Assembly: GCA_036924285.1 (NCBI GenBank)
Contig: JAYKYS010000008.1
Span: 20,941,001 to 21,005,000, forward strand
Length of the DNA stretch: 64,000 bases
Source of the DNA: Asterella californica
Lineage: Eukaryota > Streptophyta > Marchantiopsida > Marchantiales > Aytoniaceae
Reading direction: 5' to 3'
The position numbers and the translations under genes were made by a program. This document shows positions 1 to 9,571 of the stretch, piece by piece (the stretch's first letter is position 1; every line of letters begins with the position of its first letter). The notes under the pieces were generated by a model. The model had not been told where the DNA came from, did not search any database, and was given only the letters and a program-made list of their open reading frames with translations.

Positions 1-195
1 AGCACTACTATCTGTCATCTTGTCTAAAAGGTAGCAAGGAGGTGGAAAGTATCCCTTATCTCCTTTTTGACTTGATATTAGTGGTTGGATTAAAGTTGTG
101 GACTTTGTGGGCATTAAAAACAAGAAGAGATTCCACATGTTTCCTTTTTAGTGGGTCCTAGTGTAGAGAGGGGGTGGAAATTCGAGATTCCTTGA

Positions 196-219
196 GAATA
201 TTCCAGAATCCTTCTAGAA
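196..219 (+). promoter_or_regulatory. Heat-shock-element-like repeat in A 5' LTR
   Basis: GAAtaTTCcaGAA at 196-208 is a perfect three-unit heat-shock element (alternating GAA/TTC with 2-nt gaps). It is followed after 3 nt by TTCtaGAA at 212-219. It lies about 150 bp upstream of the TATA box, where an enhancer would sit in U3. It is also present in both other A-family 3' LTRs of this window. Function is inferred from the motif only. Confidence 0.6.
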
Positions 220-365
220 GTTGTTGACTTTGAAGGAATAAGCCCATGTGAAAAGGTAAAAAGCCCATGTGATTAATGCTTTTACCTTAAGTAATATCTT
301 AGTAAAACCCGGTAAAAGTAGTTACGGCTGAGTTATCGGGGGTACCAAAGTAAAAACCTAGAATG

Positions 366-373
366 TATAAATA
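366..373 (+). promoter_or_regulatory. TATA box of A 5' LTR
   Basis: TATAAATA followed by a purine-rich GAGGAGTAGAG stretch, in the middle of the LTR as expected for a U3/R boundary. Conserved at 7515-7522 and 39690-39697. Confidence 0.75.
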
Positions 374-727
374 GAGGAGTAGAGAAGAGCTCCTCATCCT
401 TGTTTTCACATTGTCGTAATGACAACTTGAGTAATATAGAGAGTGTGAGATATTTTTAGCATGTGAGAACTTGAGAGACGTCGTTAGAATGGAGGATTTT
501 AGTTGATGTGTTTAAGGAGATTTTTAGTTGATAAGTTTGTGGGTGTATGAATGAGTGAACTCAGCGTTTTCCCTTCAAGTTCATGGTGTGCTTCCATCAA
601 AGCCATCAGAGGTGACCCCTGAGTGAGAGACAGGCCCGCATGTTGCAGATTCGTGGATGACGATCGTGGAGGTTGAGAGATCAGGGGGGGGTAGTTGATC
701 GATAGGACCACGGAGGGTTTACATTTT

Positions 728-746
728 TGGTTCCGTTGCCGAGACC
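728..746 (+). other. Primer-binding site of A, tRNA-Glu type
   Basis: TGGTTCCGTTGCCGAGAC matches the complement of the 3' end of plant tRNA-Glu (TGGTTCCGTTGCCGGGAC) at 17 of 18 positions. The tRNA end is recalled from general knowledge. It begins 4 nt after the LTR end. Confidence 0.8.
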
Positions 747-766
747 TCACTTGAAGGGATCGTTGA

Positions 767-940
767 ATGATGTTTAGAGTTCAGTTCTATATTCGACAAA
801 AGGAGATTATGAGAGAGCACATGGAGAGAACGTTGGGAGGAGAGAGAGCTAACGCGATGTTAGCAACGTTAGAACCTTTCGTGTATCCCGTAGTGATATA
901 TGACGCGTTCGAAGTTATTCTTTACATCTTGTTCACTTAG
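767..940 (+). CDS. 57-aa hydrophobic-tailed leader ORF of element A
   Basis: ATG-ATG start 21 nt after the PBS, stop TAG at 938-940; too short for most ORF callers. The C-terminal part is hydrophobic and ends YPVVIYDAFEVILYILF plus T. It aligns without gaps to the tail of ORF1 in E2 (LPIVTYAVWDLTVYILL) and with a one-residue gap to E1 (LPIVTYGETWDMRVYILL). The preceding 13 residues also align to E2 (shared A, A, T plus conservative changes). I do not recognise the family. It may be a small membrane-associated protein or a regulatory upstream ORF. The position immediately downstream of the PBS makes it the first ORF on the genomic RNA. G has lost it by deletion, so conservation within the A family cannot be judged here. 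Confidence 0.55.
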   Translation: MMFRVQFYIRQKEIMREHMERTLGGERANAMLATLEPFVYPVVIYDAFEVILYILFT

Positions 941-1022
941 AAAGGGTTTGAGGAGAGTTGAAAGAGGGTGCAACAAGAGTTGTAGAGAAAGGAGGAGAGA
1001 AAAGTTATTAGAGGAGATAAAT

Positions 1023-1560
1023 TTGTGAGTTTAGAAATTCTGCTCTCTGGAAAATTTGTACAGTCGCTGTCAACTTTTCTGTGAATTTTCTTTTCTTGTG
1101 AAACTTTCTAGTGTTTTAGATTGGCTGATAACCTATCTGAGACAAAAGAAATCATAGGAAAAGGTGGTCTAGATAGGGAGCAATGAATTTTCAAAGTTGA
1201 GGGGGTCTATTCGTGAGAGTTGAAGAATTCTATTATCTGGAAAAAATTTACAGTCATTGTCAGATTTTCTGTGAATTTTATTTTCCTGAGAAACTTTCCA
1301 GTGTTTTAGAGTGGCTGATAAGCTATCCAGGACAAAAGAAATCATGAAAAGATGAGGTCTGAAGAGGGAGAAAGAATTTTTCAAAGTGGAGGGGGTTGAC
1401 AACCATGAGAGAAGTGAAAATATACAAATTTCAGTTCTCTGAAAATTTGTACAGTCATCACCATCTCTTCTGATTAGGGAAGTTTCTGTTGAAACTTCAT
1501 GATTTAGTAGCTTGGAGGTTGAGCTACTGGAGACCACAAAAATCTTGGAGAGATCTCTTA
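1023..1560 (+). repeat. Three diverged tandem repeats (~190-200 bp) in A leader
   Basis: The block (C/A)TCTGGAAAATTTGTACAGTC recurs at about 1045, 1235 and 1436, each time followed by a similar series ending in GAAACTT...TTTAG...GGCTGATA/GGTTGAGC and an ACAAAAGAAATCAT-like tail. The period is about 190 then 200 bp. No convincing coding potential was seen in 941-1611. G keeps only the third unit. Confidence 0.7.
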
Positions 1561-1611
1561 CCAACTAAGAGATATACGTTTCGGCCTACAAGGAGGTCTT
1601 GAAGATACTTC

Positions 1612-1929
1612 ATGGGGAATCCAGTTCGAATGACGAGGTGGAAGAAGAGACGTTTAGGAGTTCGAACAGAGACGGAGAAGCCCCCGTTAAGTATAGATGA
1701 GTTACGAACCCGCATCTATAGCACTTGGGGTGCCCTCTTTACCCTATACGAAGAAGCTTCTGCGACCATTGGCACAGATTTGAAGAAAGCCGAGTTTAAA
1801 GCATCATTCACGGTGGAGGCCACGAATGCTCCTGGTGAAGTAGAGTTGGATCCTTACAAGAGTGAGTTCAAGATGTCTGTTGTGATTAGTATAAACGATG
1901 GTGAGGAGGATCATATCTTCGATAGTTAA
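1612..1929 (+). CDS. Accessory ORF b of A (105 aa), unknown function
   Basis: ATG at 1612, stop at 1927-1929. The N-terminus is very basic (RMTRWKKRRLGVR, residues 6-18), followed by a helix-prone segment containing IYSTWGALFTLYEEA and a C-terminal half with alternating acidic and hydrophobic stretches ending DGEEDHIFDS. G carries an intact homologue at 33106-33423 with only scattered substitutions, so the frame is real in this family. It lies upstream of ORF c and gag on the same strand. I do not recognise a domain. The basic start suggests nucleic-acid binding, but this is speculation. Confidence 0.6.
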   Translation: MGNPVRMTRWKKRRLGVRTETEKPPLSIDELRTRIYSTWGALFTLYEEASATIGTDLKKAEFKASFTVEATNAPGEVELDPYKSEFKMSVVISINDGEEDHIFDS

Positions 1930-2060
1930 TTAGATTTTATTTCGTGTATAGCATGTATAATACACGATTTCCAATATAAAGCTCGGTAGAGTTAAGAAAG
2001 AGATGTAGAACTATTTTCCTCTATGATATTTTGTCCACTTAATGGTTGAGAAGGTGCAAC

Positions 2061-2537
2061 ATGAGTGGAAATTCAAAAGATTGGAAAGTTAGACTTAGAA
2101 ACCTTCCTCAAAGTTTAGATGTCATAGTAAGTGTCGGAGAAAATTCGAGAGAGATTATCGTCGAGTTTGAAAACCCTAGTACTAAACCTCAAGTAGAATC
2201 TCCGAGGAGAAGAGTAGAAACCGACTTGTGGTGTTATTTCTGTAGAGGGTTGGGACACAAAGTAGTGAATTGTCCAACTAGAATCAGAACCGAGAGAGCT
2301 AAAGGGAAGCGAGAGTTTACTGATTTAAGTCTTCGAGTGGGTCCATCGTCACCAGCGCCAATTCATCTTCTAGGCGAAGATCCTTGTCCAAGTTGTGGAG
2401 TGGGTGATCTACCAAGAGGACACAAGTGCATCGATGTGGCCGCCCTACTTACGTCAGTAGTCGAGAAGTTGGACGAGACTCAAAGAGCTGAGACGGAGAA
2501 GTTGTCGACTTCAAAAGAGGACTCAGCTGAGTTGTGA
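2061..2537 (+). CDS. Accessory ORF c of A: CCHC zinc-knuckle protein (158 aa)
   Basis: Best start is the ATG at 2061 (MSGNSKDWKVRL); the frame is open slightly further upstream but without an ATG. It contains a canonical CX2CX4HX4C knuckle (CYFCRGLGHKVVNC, about residues 60-73) and a second cysteine cluster, CPSCGVGDLPRGHKC (CX2CX8HXC), about 45 residues later. The C-terminus is acidic and Ser/Glu-rich. The CCHC knuckle indicates single-stranded nucleic-acid binding, as in retroelement nucleocapsids, but this is a separate protein upstream of the main gag, which has its own knuckle. The homologue in G (33562-34038) keeps the first knuckle and loses the last cysteine of the second (HKS). Confidence 0.7.
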   Translation: MSGNSKDWKVRLRNLPQSLDVIVSVGENSREIIVEFENPSTKPQVESPRRRVETDLWCYFCRGLGHKVVNCPTRIRTERAKGKREFTDLSLRVGPSSPAPIHLLGEDPCPSCGVGDLPRGHKCIDVAALLTSVVEKLDETQRAETEKLSTSKEDSAEL

Positions 2538-2750
2538 TGGAGATCGTCATTCGGATGGTGGAGAAGACGGTGATGCGACTCAGACTCATGATTACCTTGA
2601 GAGAAGAGATGGCACAAGAGGTGTTGTTACAACCATTTCCTTTCATTTTACCTATGGTAGATTATTCGCGAATGGAATTGGTGATGTTCGTACTCTTTTA
2701 GCAAGTAGTTATTGCACAAAAATTAGAAGGGTAGAAAGAATAGTTACAAG

Positions 2751-4109
2751 ATGGGGAAGTTACCAGTGTTTCATGGGAAGGACAATGAAGATGTAGAACC
2801 ATTTGTACGAGACTTCAAAAGGGGTTGCATCGGAAACAACGTGAGAAGGAAAAAAGAATGGGTGTTGTTACTGCCGGAGTTTTTAGAAGATTTTGCTCTT
2901 ACGTGGTATGAAGACCGAGTGAAGAGCCAGACACCTGGTGCAGTTGAGGACACATGGGAGACGTTGAGTAATGCACTCATCGAAGAATTTCTTCCAGAAG
3001 AGAGTTATGAGAAGCTCATGGTGGAGCTTACTGATTTGAAGCAACGGGACGACGAGAAAGTTCGGCAATATGCCGAAAGGGTGGATAAGTTGGAGCAACG
3101 GTTTCGGACGGTCCTACGGAAGAGTGGAGACAATGTGGAGTTAACGATGGTGGGGATTGGAGCAGTGTTGACTAAGAACTTGGTGGGAGGGTTGAGGCCT
3201 TCAATTCGAACCCAAGTGAGGTACGAGAAGCCAGCAACCAAAGCGGAGGCCATCAAGATAGCGACAAATATGGAAGAGAGTTTGGATGAAGGAGATATCA
3301 TCCAACCTCATCATGCTGCTCTGGTGTCAACTCCGACTCCTGGTGTAGTCACAACGATCGCACGTGCACCATCACAATTGATGATTGCTTCAACGTCAGC
3401 TCCTACTCCAACGGTGGTGCCAAGACCGTTTGTCCCAACAACGATGTCTACTGCCACCTCTGATTTTCATGCCGAGCTGAAGAGCATCACCGATACTCTT
3501 GCGGATCTCAAGATAAACGTGGTGCAGTTACGAGAATGGAGGAACAAAGGTGGAGGAGGAGGTCAAAGAGGTTACTACAACTATCCCAACCGAGGAAATC
3601 AAGGTAACTTTGGAGGCAACCAAGGTAACTTTGGAGGAATCACTTGTTGGACGTGTGGAGGTTCTCATTTCCAGCGAAATTGTCCTAACAACGGAGCAAG
3701 AGGTGCCGAAGCTGTCAGAATGAATGTGGGTGGAGGAAATCCATCACAAGGACGAGACAAGGGGGTGACTACTATCGATGTTGTGCGAGATCTCATCTAC
3801 GAGAAAGGAGAGAGTTCAAACTCTTCTCATGCACCGGTGGAGCTTTTAGCTCAAGAAACGAAAAGAACTCGATTTTCTGATGAACCGGTTTTCATGGAGG
3901 AGTCAGCAAGTAGAAGTACTCGTTCGAGTAATATTTCGAGTACACCAAGGGAGCCAAGAAGGAAGCTGGGGATGGCGGATTTCACCATTTCATCTTCCCA
4001 AGCGGGATATGATGTGGTTGAAGATGTGGGTGCTCAGAAAGCCAACATCACTGTTGGACAACTGATCGCACTTATCCCAGCTTACGAAGGGAACTCAGAG
4101 GAGGACTGA
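2751..4109 (+). pseudogene. gag: gag of element A (frameshifted C-terminus)
   Basis: ATG at 2751. The capsid-type retrotransposon gag domain spans about residues 40-160 (ALTWYEDRV, EEFLPEESYEKL, RDDEKVRQYAERV). A Pro/Thr/Ala-rich linker and a Gly/Asn-rich stretch precede the knuckle CWTCGGSHFQRNC at about residue 299. In G this frame runs on into protease. In A one base is missing near 4074 (CTTATCCC versus CTTAATCCC), so it ends early at 4109. The N-terminal 440 residues closely match G. Confidence 0.9.
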
Positions 4110-4459
4110 GTTCTAAGAGAAGCAAGAAGAAGAAACCTAAGAGCAAGACATCAAAGTCAGTGAGAGTTGGTGTGGTGGATGTGCATGCTTCAGAGGTATG
4201 CACTATGGCTTCAAAGATTGAAGTCCGGTTGAATGGTCACTACGTCTCTGACGTATTGGTGGACGGAGGGTCGACTGTAAACGCCATATCGGAGAGGTTG
4301 ATGAAGAAGTTGAGGATGGAACCAACTCGTCCGGCTAGCATTGTCGTGGGGATGGCTAACAAGCAACGGGTAAGACCTCTTGGCGTGTTAGAGAAGGTGG
4401 TCGTGTTTGTGATAGGGAGTTCAAACATTGATGTCCTTTCAAGTGTTAAAGGACTCTAG
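4075..4459 (+). pseudogene. Protease segment of A (shifted frame)
   Basis: Aspartic-protease-like region with active-site VLVDGGSTVNAIS and a later LLLGRPWL segment. The segment lies out of frame with gag between the lost base near 4074 and an extra base near 4414 (GATAGGGAG versus GATGGGAG in G), which restores the original frame. The active site reads D-G-G where D-S/T-G is classical; the same DGG is found in the intact copy G, so it is a family character and not decay. Confidence 0.8.
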
Positions 4460-6944
4460 TTATGATTTGCTCCTAGGTAGGCCTTGGTTGAGAGCTGTGC
4501 ACACCACGGATAGGTGGCACAAGGGATACTTACGGATTGGGCCTAGAGAGTGGTACAGCTTTGGTGATGGTTATAGTGGGTATAACCAGATCAAGATAGC
4601 ACAGGAGTACCAACAGTTGACTACTTTCACTACTCCTTGGGGAACATTTGCATTTCGGGCGATGCCATTTGGACTGTGTAATGCTCCGGTCACGTTTCAA
4701 AGGTTCATGAACAAGGTGTTTGAACCATTCATAGGGAAGTTTGTTCGGGATTTCATTGACGATTTTTGTGTGTACGGAAGAAAAGAGGACCAATTTGATC
4801 ATGTGATCAAAGTTTTGCAGCGGTTGGAGCAAGCCAACGCTTCTCTAAATCCAGAGAAGTGCATCTTTGGCTGCGAAGAAGGTCTGCTGTTAGGGCACAT
4901 CATTTCCAAGAATGGGATTGCGGTAGATCGTGAGAAGGTGAAGAAGATTATGGATCTTCCATTTCCGATCAACTTGACAAAGTTGAGGCAGTTTCTTGGC
5001 ATGGTTGGATATTATCGTAGGTTTGTCTTTTCCTTCTCAAACAAAGCAATAGCTTTGACTATGTACATGAAGAAGGGAGTTGATTTTGACTTGATAGTGC
5101 ATGATCAGAAGGCAAAGGAAGCATTTGAGGAGCTGAAAAAGGCATTAGTGACAGCTCCTATACTTGCTAAACCTGAGTGGAGTAAAGCATTTATTCTGTA
5201 TACGGATGCCTCCAATGTAGCAATCGGATGTACATTAAGTCAGCTAGATGGAGATGGGCATGATCATCCTATAGCTTATGCTAGTAGGCAGATGGTTCCA
5301 GCGGAGAAGAATTACTCCGTGACTGAACGAGAAGGATTAGCGGTGATCTTTGGATTGAAGAAATTTCGACACTACTTGCTAGGAGGGAAATTTTCCATAG
5401 TCACAGATCACAAGGCTTTAAAGTATATCTTTAATAAGCCTAATGCCGAAGGTCGTATTGCTCGTTGGAAGATCCTTCTAACAGAATACGATTATGTGAT
5501 CGAAGATAGACCAGGGAAAAAACATGCGAATGCTGATCTTTTGTCGAGGGCTTATGATGATGAGGGAGAAGAACCATTTGATGATTCGTTTCCAGACGAG
5601 CATCTGATGACCATCACAAGCATTGAGGAGATATCGGATGAGTACAAGGAAATCTGGAGTTTCCTTGCAGATGGCTCTTTTCCAGAAGGTATGCATACCC
5701 GAGAACGTAACGCGTTGATCAAGAGATGCAAACCTTACACCATGGTGGAGAGAATTCTATTTCATCAAGGAGCAGATGGCTTACTAAGGAGAGCAGTTGG
5801 TCAGAAGGAGGCGTTCAAGCTTATGCACGAGTTTCACGATGGTACTGTTTGCGGAGGTCACTTTGTCGGTAAGATAACAGCTTTCAAGATTTTGGATGCG
5901 GGTTATCATTGGAGAGGGATTTTCAAGGAGTGTTTAGACTATTGCAAAACTTGCGACGTATGTCAAGCATTTGCTCTGAAGTCTACTAGAACACCTCCGT
6001 TAAGATCAATTCCAATATTAGGACCATTTGAGAAGTGGGGTATTGACTTTGTAGGTCCTCTCAATAAGACACCTCGAGGCAATAGATACATTGTAGTCGC
6101 CACTGACTATTGTACCAAGTGGGTAGAGGCTAGACCTTTGAGAGAGACCAATGAAACAGAAGTCGGTAGATTCTTATGGGAGAGGATCATCACAAGATTT
6201 GGATGTCCGTTAGAGTTGGTCTCGGATAGAGGAGGAGAGTTTGTAGGGAGCATGACTACTGCTATGCTACAACACTTTTCTATCAAGGCACGAGTAACGA
6301 CCTCATACAAACCAAATGCCAATGGTCTTGCGGAGAAGACCAATCTTACACTTTGTATGATGCTCGCCAAAGATGCTGGTGTTGAGACTGCGAAACATAC
6401 TTGGGATAAGAGACTACATGCCATCTTATGAGAGTACCGAATGACAACAAAGACTTCTACTGGGTATTCTTCATTTCGATTGGTTTATGGAGTGGAGTCC
6501 AAGTTGCCGATCCAATTCGAATTGGATACTTTTCAAACCATTCAACGAAAGTTGAAGAGGTCGAGGCGAGAAGACGTGGTCAAGTCAAGAAGAGAGCAAC
6601 TCATGGAGTTGGAAGAGACCCGAGCGGTAGCAATGATCCGGATGGAACGAGCTCAGGCGTATCAAAAGAAGAATTACGACAAACGTTTGGGCAAGGGGGA
6701 GCTAAAACCTTTTCAAGTCGGAGATTGGGTTATGTTGTATGATGCTATCAGATTCAAGAGGACTAGGAAGAAGTTTCTTCCGAGATATTTTGGTCCTTTT
6801 GTTGTAGATAAGGTGTGGAGCAACTTCACATATGACCCTCAAGAGCTGGGAGGAAGGAGATTCGATCTGGTCAACCATGACAAGTTGAAGTTGTTTCATC
6901 GACGGAAGTTCTCTCTTCACTCCGAGGACGGAGCGAAAATTTAG
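4428..6944 (+). pseudogene. pol: pol of A: RT (N-terminal part deleted)-RNaseH-integrase
   Basis: Protease end, then a junction at 4548/4549 where 693 bp present in G (36049-36741) are missing. The loss is in frame and removes the acidic linker and the first RT motifs. RT resumes at WYSFGDGYSGYNQI with catalytic FIDDF. RNaseH (YTDASN ... TEREG ... VTDHKAL) and integrase follow (HHCC, GIDFVGPL, SDRGGEF, NGLAEKTN). At 6429-6431 a Trp codon (TGG in G) is TGA; the GPF-motif C-terminus (RYFGPFVVDKV) continues in the same frame to the TAG at 6942. Reverse transcription cannot work without the deleted RT fingers. Confidence 0.92.
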
Positions 6945-6957
6945 TCCGGGGGTAAAA
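6945..6957 (+). other. Polypurine tract of A
   Basis: TCCGGGGGTAAAA directly before the 3' LTR start and just after the integrase stop. Identical at 39135-39147 in G. Confidence 0.85.
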
Positions 6958-7874
6958 TGTAACGACCTATGTTACACATAGGAAGTTTGTCTATTAGTAA
7001 GGTGTTTAGTTCTAACTAAGTGTTGAGAATGTTTATTTGCTGCCAAAGTACTTTTAGGAGATATCAAGTTAGTCATGACTAGCTAAAAGTTAGTTATGGT
7101 TAAACTTAGCTGTACTTTTGGCAGAATTCAGATATTTGCTAAAGAGTGAGCACTACTATCTTGTCAACTTGTCTAAAAGGTAGAAAGGAGGTGGAAAGTA
7201 TCCCTTATCTCCTTTTTGACTTGATATTAGTGGTTGGATTAAAGTTGTGGACTTTGTGGGCATTAAAAACAAGAAGAGATTCTACATGTTTCCTTTTTAG
7301 TGGGTCCTAGTGTAGAGGGGGGGTGGAAATTCGAGATTCCTTGAGAATATTCCAGAATCCTTCTAGAAGTTGTTGACTTTGAAGGAATAAGCCCATGTGA
7401 AAAGGTAAAAAGCCCATGTGATTAATGCTTTTACCTTAAGTAATATCTTAGTAAAACCCGGTAAAAGTAGTTACGGCTGAGTTACCAGGGGTACCAAAGT
7501 AAAAACCTAGAATGTATAAATAGAGGAGTAGAGAAGAGCTCCTCATCCTTGTTTTCACATTGTCGTAATGACAACTTGAGTAATATAGAGAGTGTGGGAT
7601 ATTTTTAGCATGTGAGAACTTGAGAGACGTCGTTAGAATGGAGGATTTTAGTTGATGTGTTTAAGAAGATTTTTAGTTGATAAGTTTGTGGGTGTATGAA
7701 TGAGTGAACTCAGCATTTTCTCTTCAAGTTCATGGTGTGCTTCCATCAAAGCCATCAGAGGTGACCCCTGAGTGAGAGACAGGCCCGCATGTTGCAGATT
7801 CGTGGATGACGATCGTGGAGGTTGAGAGATCGGGGGGGGGGGTAGTTTATCGATAGGACCACGGAGGGTTTACA
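6958..7874 (+). repeat. 3' LTR of element A (917 bp)
   Basis: Starts TGTAACGACC, ends GTTTACA. Contains the heat-shock-type element at 7345-7368 and TATAAATA at 7515-7522. Confidence 0.95.
7345..7368 (+). promoter_or_regulatory. Heat-shock-element-like repeat in A 3' LTR
   Basis: Same arrangement as at 196-219: GAAtaTTCcaGAA, 3 nt, TTCtaGAA, 146 bp upstream of TATAAATA at 7515. Confidence 0.6.
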
Positions 7875-7994
7875 GTCCAGAGCACCTTCTGAAGGGACTG
7901 GAAGTCGTGTGGTTTTGTGAGAAGATGGGATTTCTAAGTAAAATCTGTGTGTTTGTGTGTTTGAACAGATCTTAGAACTTAGAGCAGTGATACT
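7875..7994 (+). repeat. Fragment of F 5' LTR between A and B
   Basis: This is the inverse complement of B's own LTR (about 8050-8185 and 24200-24330), so it is a plus-oriented B-family LTR piece. It ends with ATACT (7990-7994), one copy of B's target-site duplication. The continuation of the same LTR is at 30079-30149 beyond B. The inverted repeat with B's LTR could form a short hairpin. Confidence 0.88.
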
Positions 7995-9571
7995 TGTAGT
8001 GACGCATGATTTCTTCTTTTGTCCATTTAGTATACAAGATATCGTTCCCACAGAGAATTTGCACAAGTAACACTACTTTAAGCTCTAAGATCTGTTCAAA
8101 CACACAAACACACGGGTTTTATCTAGAAATCTCATCTTCTCACAAAACCACACGGCTTCCAGACCCTTCAAAAGGTGCTATGGACCTAAACAAACAACTA
8201 CCACCTAAAATATCACACACTTATCTACAGGGAAGCTCAGGAAATCGCGTCCTGCTTCCAGATCACTTCTTCCAGTCTTCTCAACACAGTCTTTCCGAAG
8301 CAATTCTCGGCTTTTGGGGGTTCAACTCGGCTTCTCACACCTCCAGAAGACTGCTCTTGCTTCGTAAAAGTCAAACTAGCAACGTCTGTCGTACATTGCT
8401 CTTCCAAGTCCCAACGGGTTAGATAAATCACAGGGTGTATGTCCTGTGTAGCCTTCCCAGGCTTCTGTTTATGGAAACGGTCTTCCTGTAGCACTATAAC
8501 GACATTCACCTTCATGGAAGCTCAATAGAAGCCTCGAAAGCTCACTAGAAGAAAATAAAAAGATAAGGAAGAAGGAAAAATCCAAACGAGAGAAAAACAA
8601 GATGAAAATGAGAAATTAAGACTCCAACAGGCTTCTAGTCCGGATCCTGACTAACAAGCTATCCTTGCTTGTAATAGTTTGGAGAGGAAGACAACAAATT
8701 CGCTTACAGTTACATAGTCTTCTCCTTGAGGATGTCGTCTTCTGCTGTGGAAAGAAGGCTTCTTTCTTCTGTTGTCGTTGCTTCGACTACTCCGTCTTCT
8801 GGGATCGCTTATTCATAAGACCGTCCGTACGTGGATCCTAAGTGCTCCACTGGATGAGATAAGCTTTGACTCTGCACCGCTTCTAACAATCACCGCCACT
8901 CAAAGAGAAAGCTTCTCACGCACAATTGGATGTGAATTCGAGGAAACCCATTGTCCAGAAGACACAGACAAAGCTTCTGCACTCAAATCCAAAATCCATT
9001 CTCCGAGAAGAAGACACATTGGTGTTGGGAAGCTCACTCCCTCTACGTCTTGCTCCTACTCCTCGGCACATCAGCTTAGCAACAGGACTACACGAGGATG
9101 CCGTTCCATGCTCTAAACTGTCCACTATCTCTATCTACATCTTCGAACCACTGCTGACAGCGAGTATGCAGACCTTTCTGATGTAATCCGAATCTATTCG
9201 TATGTCTCTAACATCGGGTGTAGTGTTTATACACTGTGTTCACAATGAGTTTAAATGTGTTAAGTGCGCCTCTCATGTGCCCGAAATCTTACTCTGTCAT
9301 CCTACTTATGCATCCACCTTAATGCGCAAGGGAGTTCTCCTCCAATCCTCAACTACAACCAGGGAGAGATGGGCGCTGTCAGAAGACTGCCACCCCACAT
9401 GCAAGAGGTTCCCTTCCTGTTTAGCCATCTACCTTGCTACTCCTACGCTGCCTGCTCTGTCATATGGTCACCTATCTAATATTACATTGAAACTGCCACC
9501 TCCTAAGATAACAAGTCCTTAATAACCTTATTAAGTTTGGACAAGTCAACTTGTCTTCTGCGCTTTGCTGC

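Larger units (their letters stand above)
1..723 (+). repeat. 5' LTR of element A (partial)
   Basis: Matches 7149-7874 almost base for base (a handful of differences by eye, such as one indel near position 12). It contains a heat-shock-type element, a TATA box and the terminal GTTTACA. The 5' boundary is outside the window. Confidence 0.95.
1..7874 (+). mobile_element. Element A: Ty3/gypsy LTR retrotransposon, 5' end cut by window edge
   Basis: Seen: the left part (1-723) is a direct repeat of 7149-7874. The 3' LTR starts at 6958 (TGTAACGACC) and ends at 7874 (GTTTACA), so the window lacks about the first 191 bp of the 5' LTR. Order: 5' LTR, PBS, tiny hydrophobic ORF, tandem-repeat leader, two small ORFs, gag, protease, truncated RT, RNaseH, integrase, PPT, 3' LTR. 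The right flank (GTCCAGAGCACC) is the end region of a plus-oriented B-family LTR (element F), so A is inserted in F's 5' LTR; comparison with the empty site in B predicts a duplication GTCCA outside the window. gag-pol is broken by two single-base shifts, an in-frame 693-bp deletion and a nonsense codon, so A cannot move on its own. Sister copy: G. Confidence 0.95.

Noticed and set aside
8006..8422. Several 80-140-codon plus-strand frames in B's 3' LTR
   Set aside because: They run antisense or outside the conserved motifs, start in low-complexity GTCTTC DNA and are not kept in frame in the sister LTRs.
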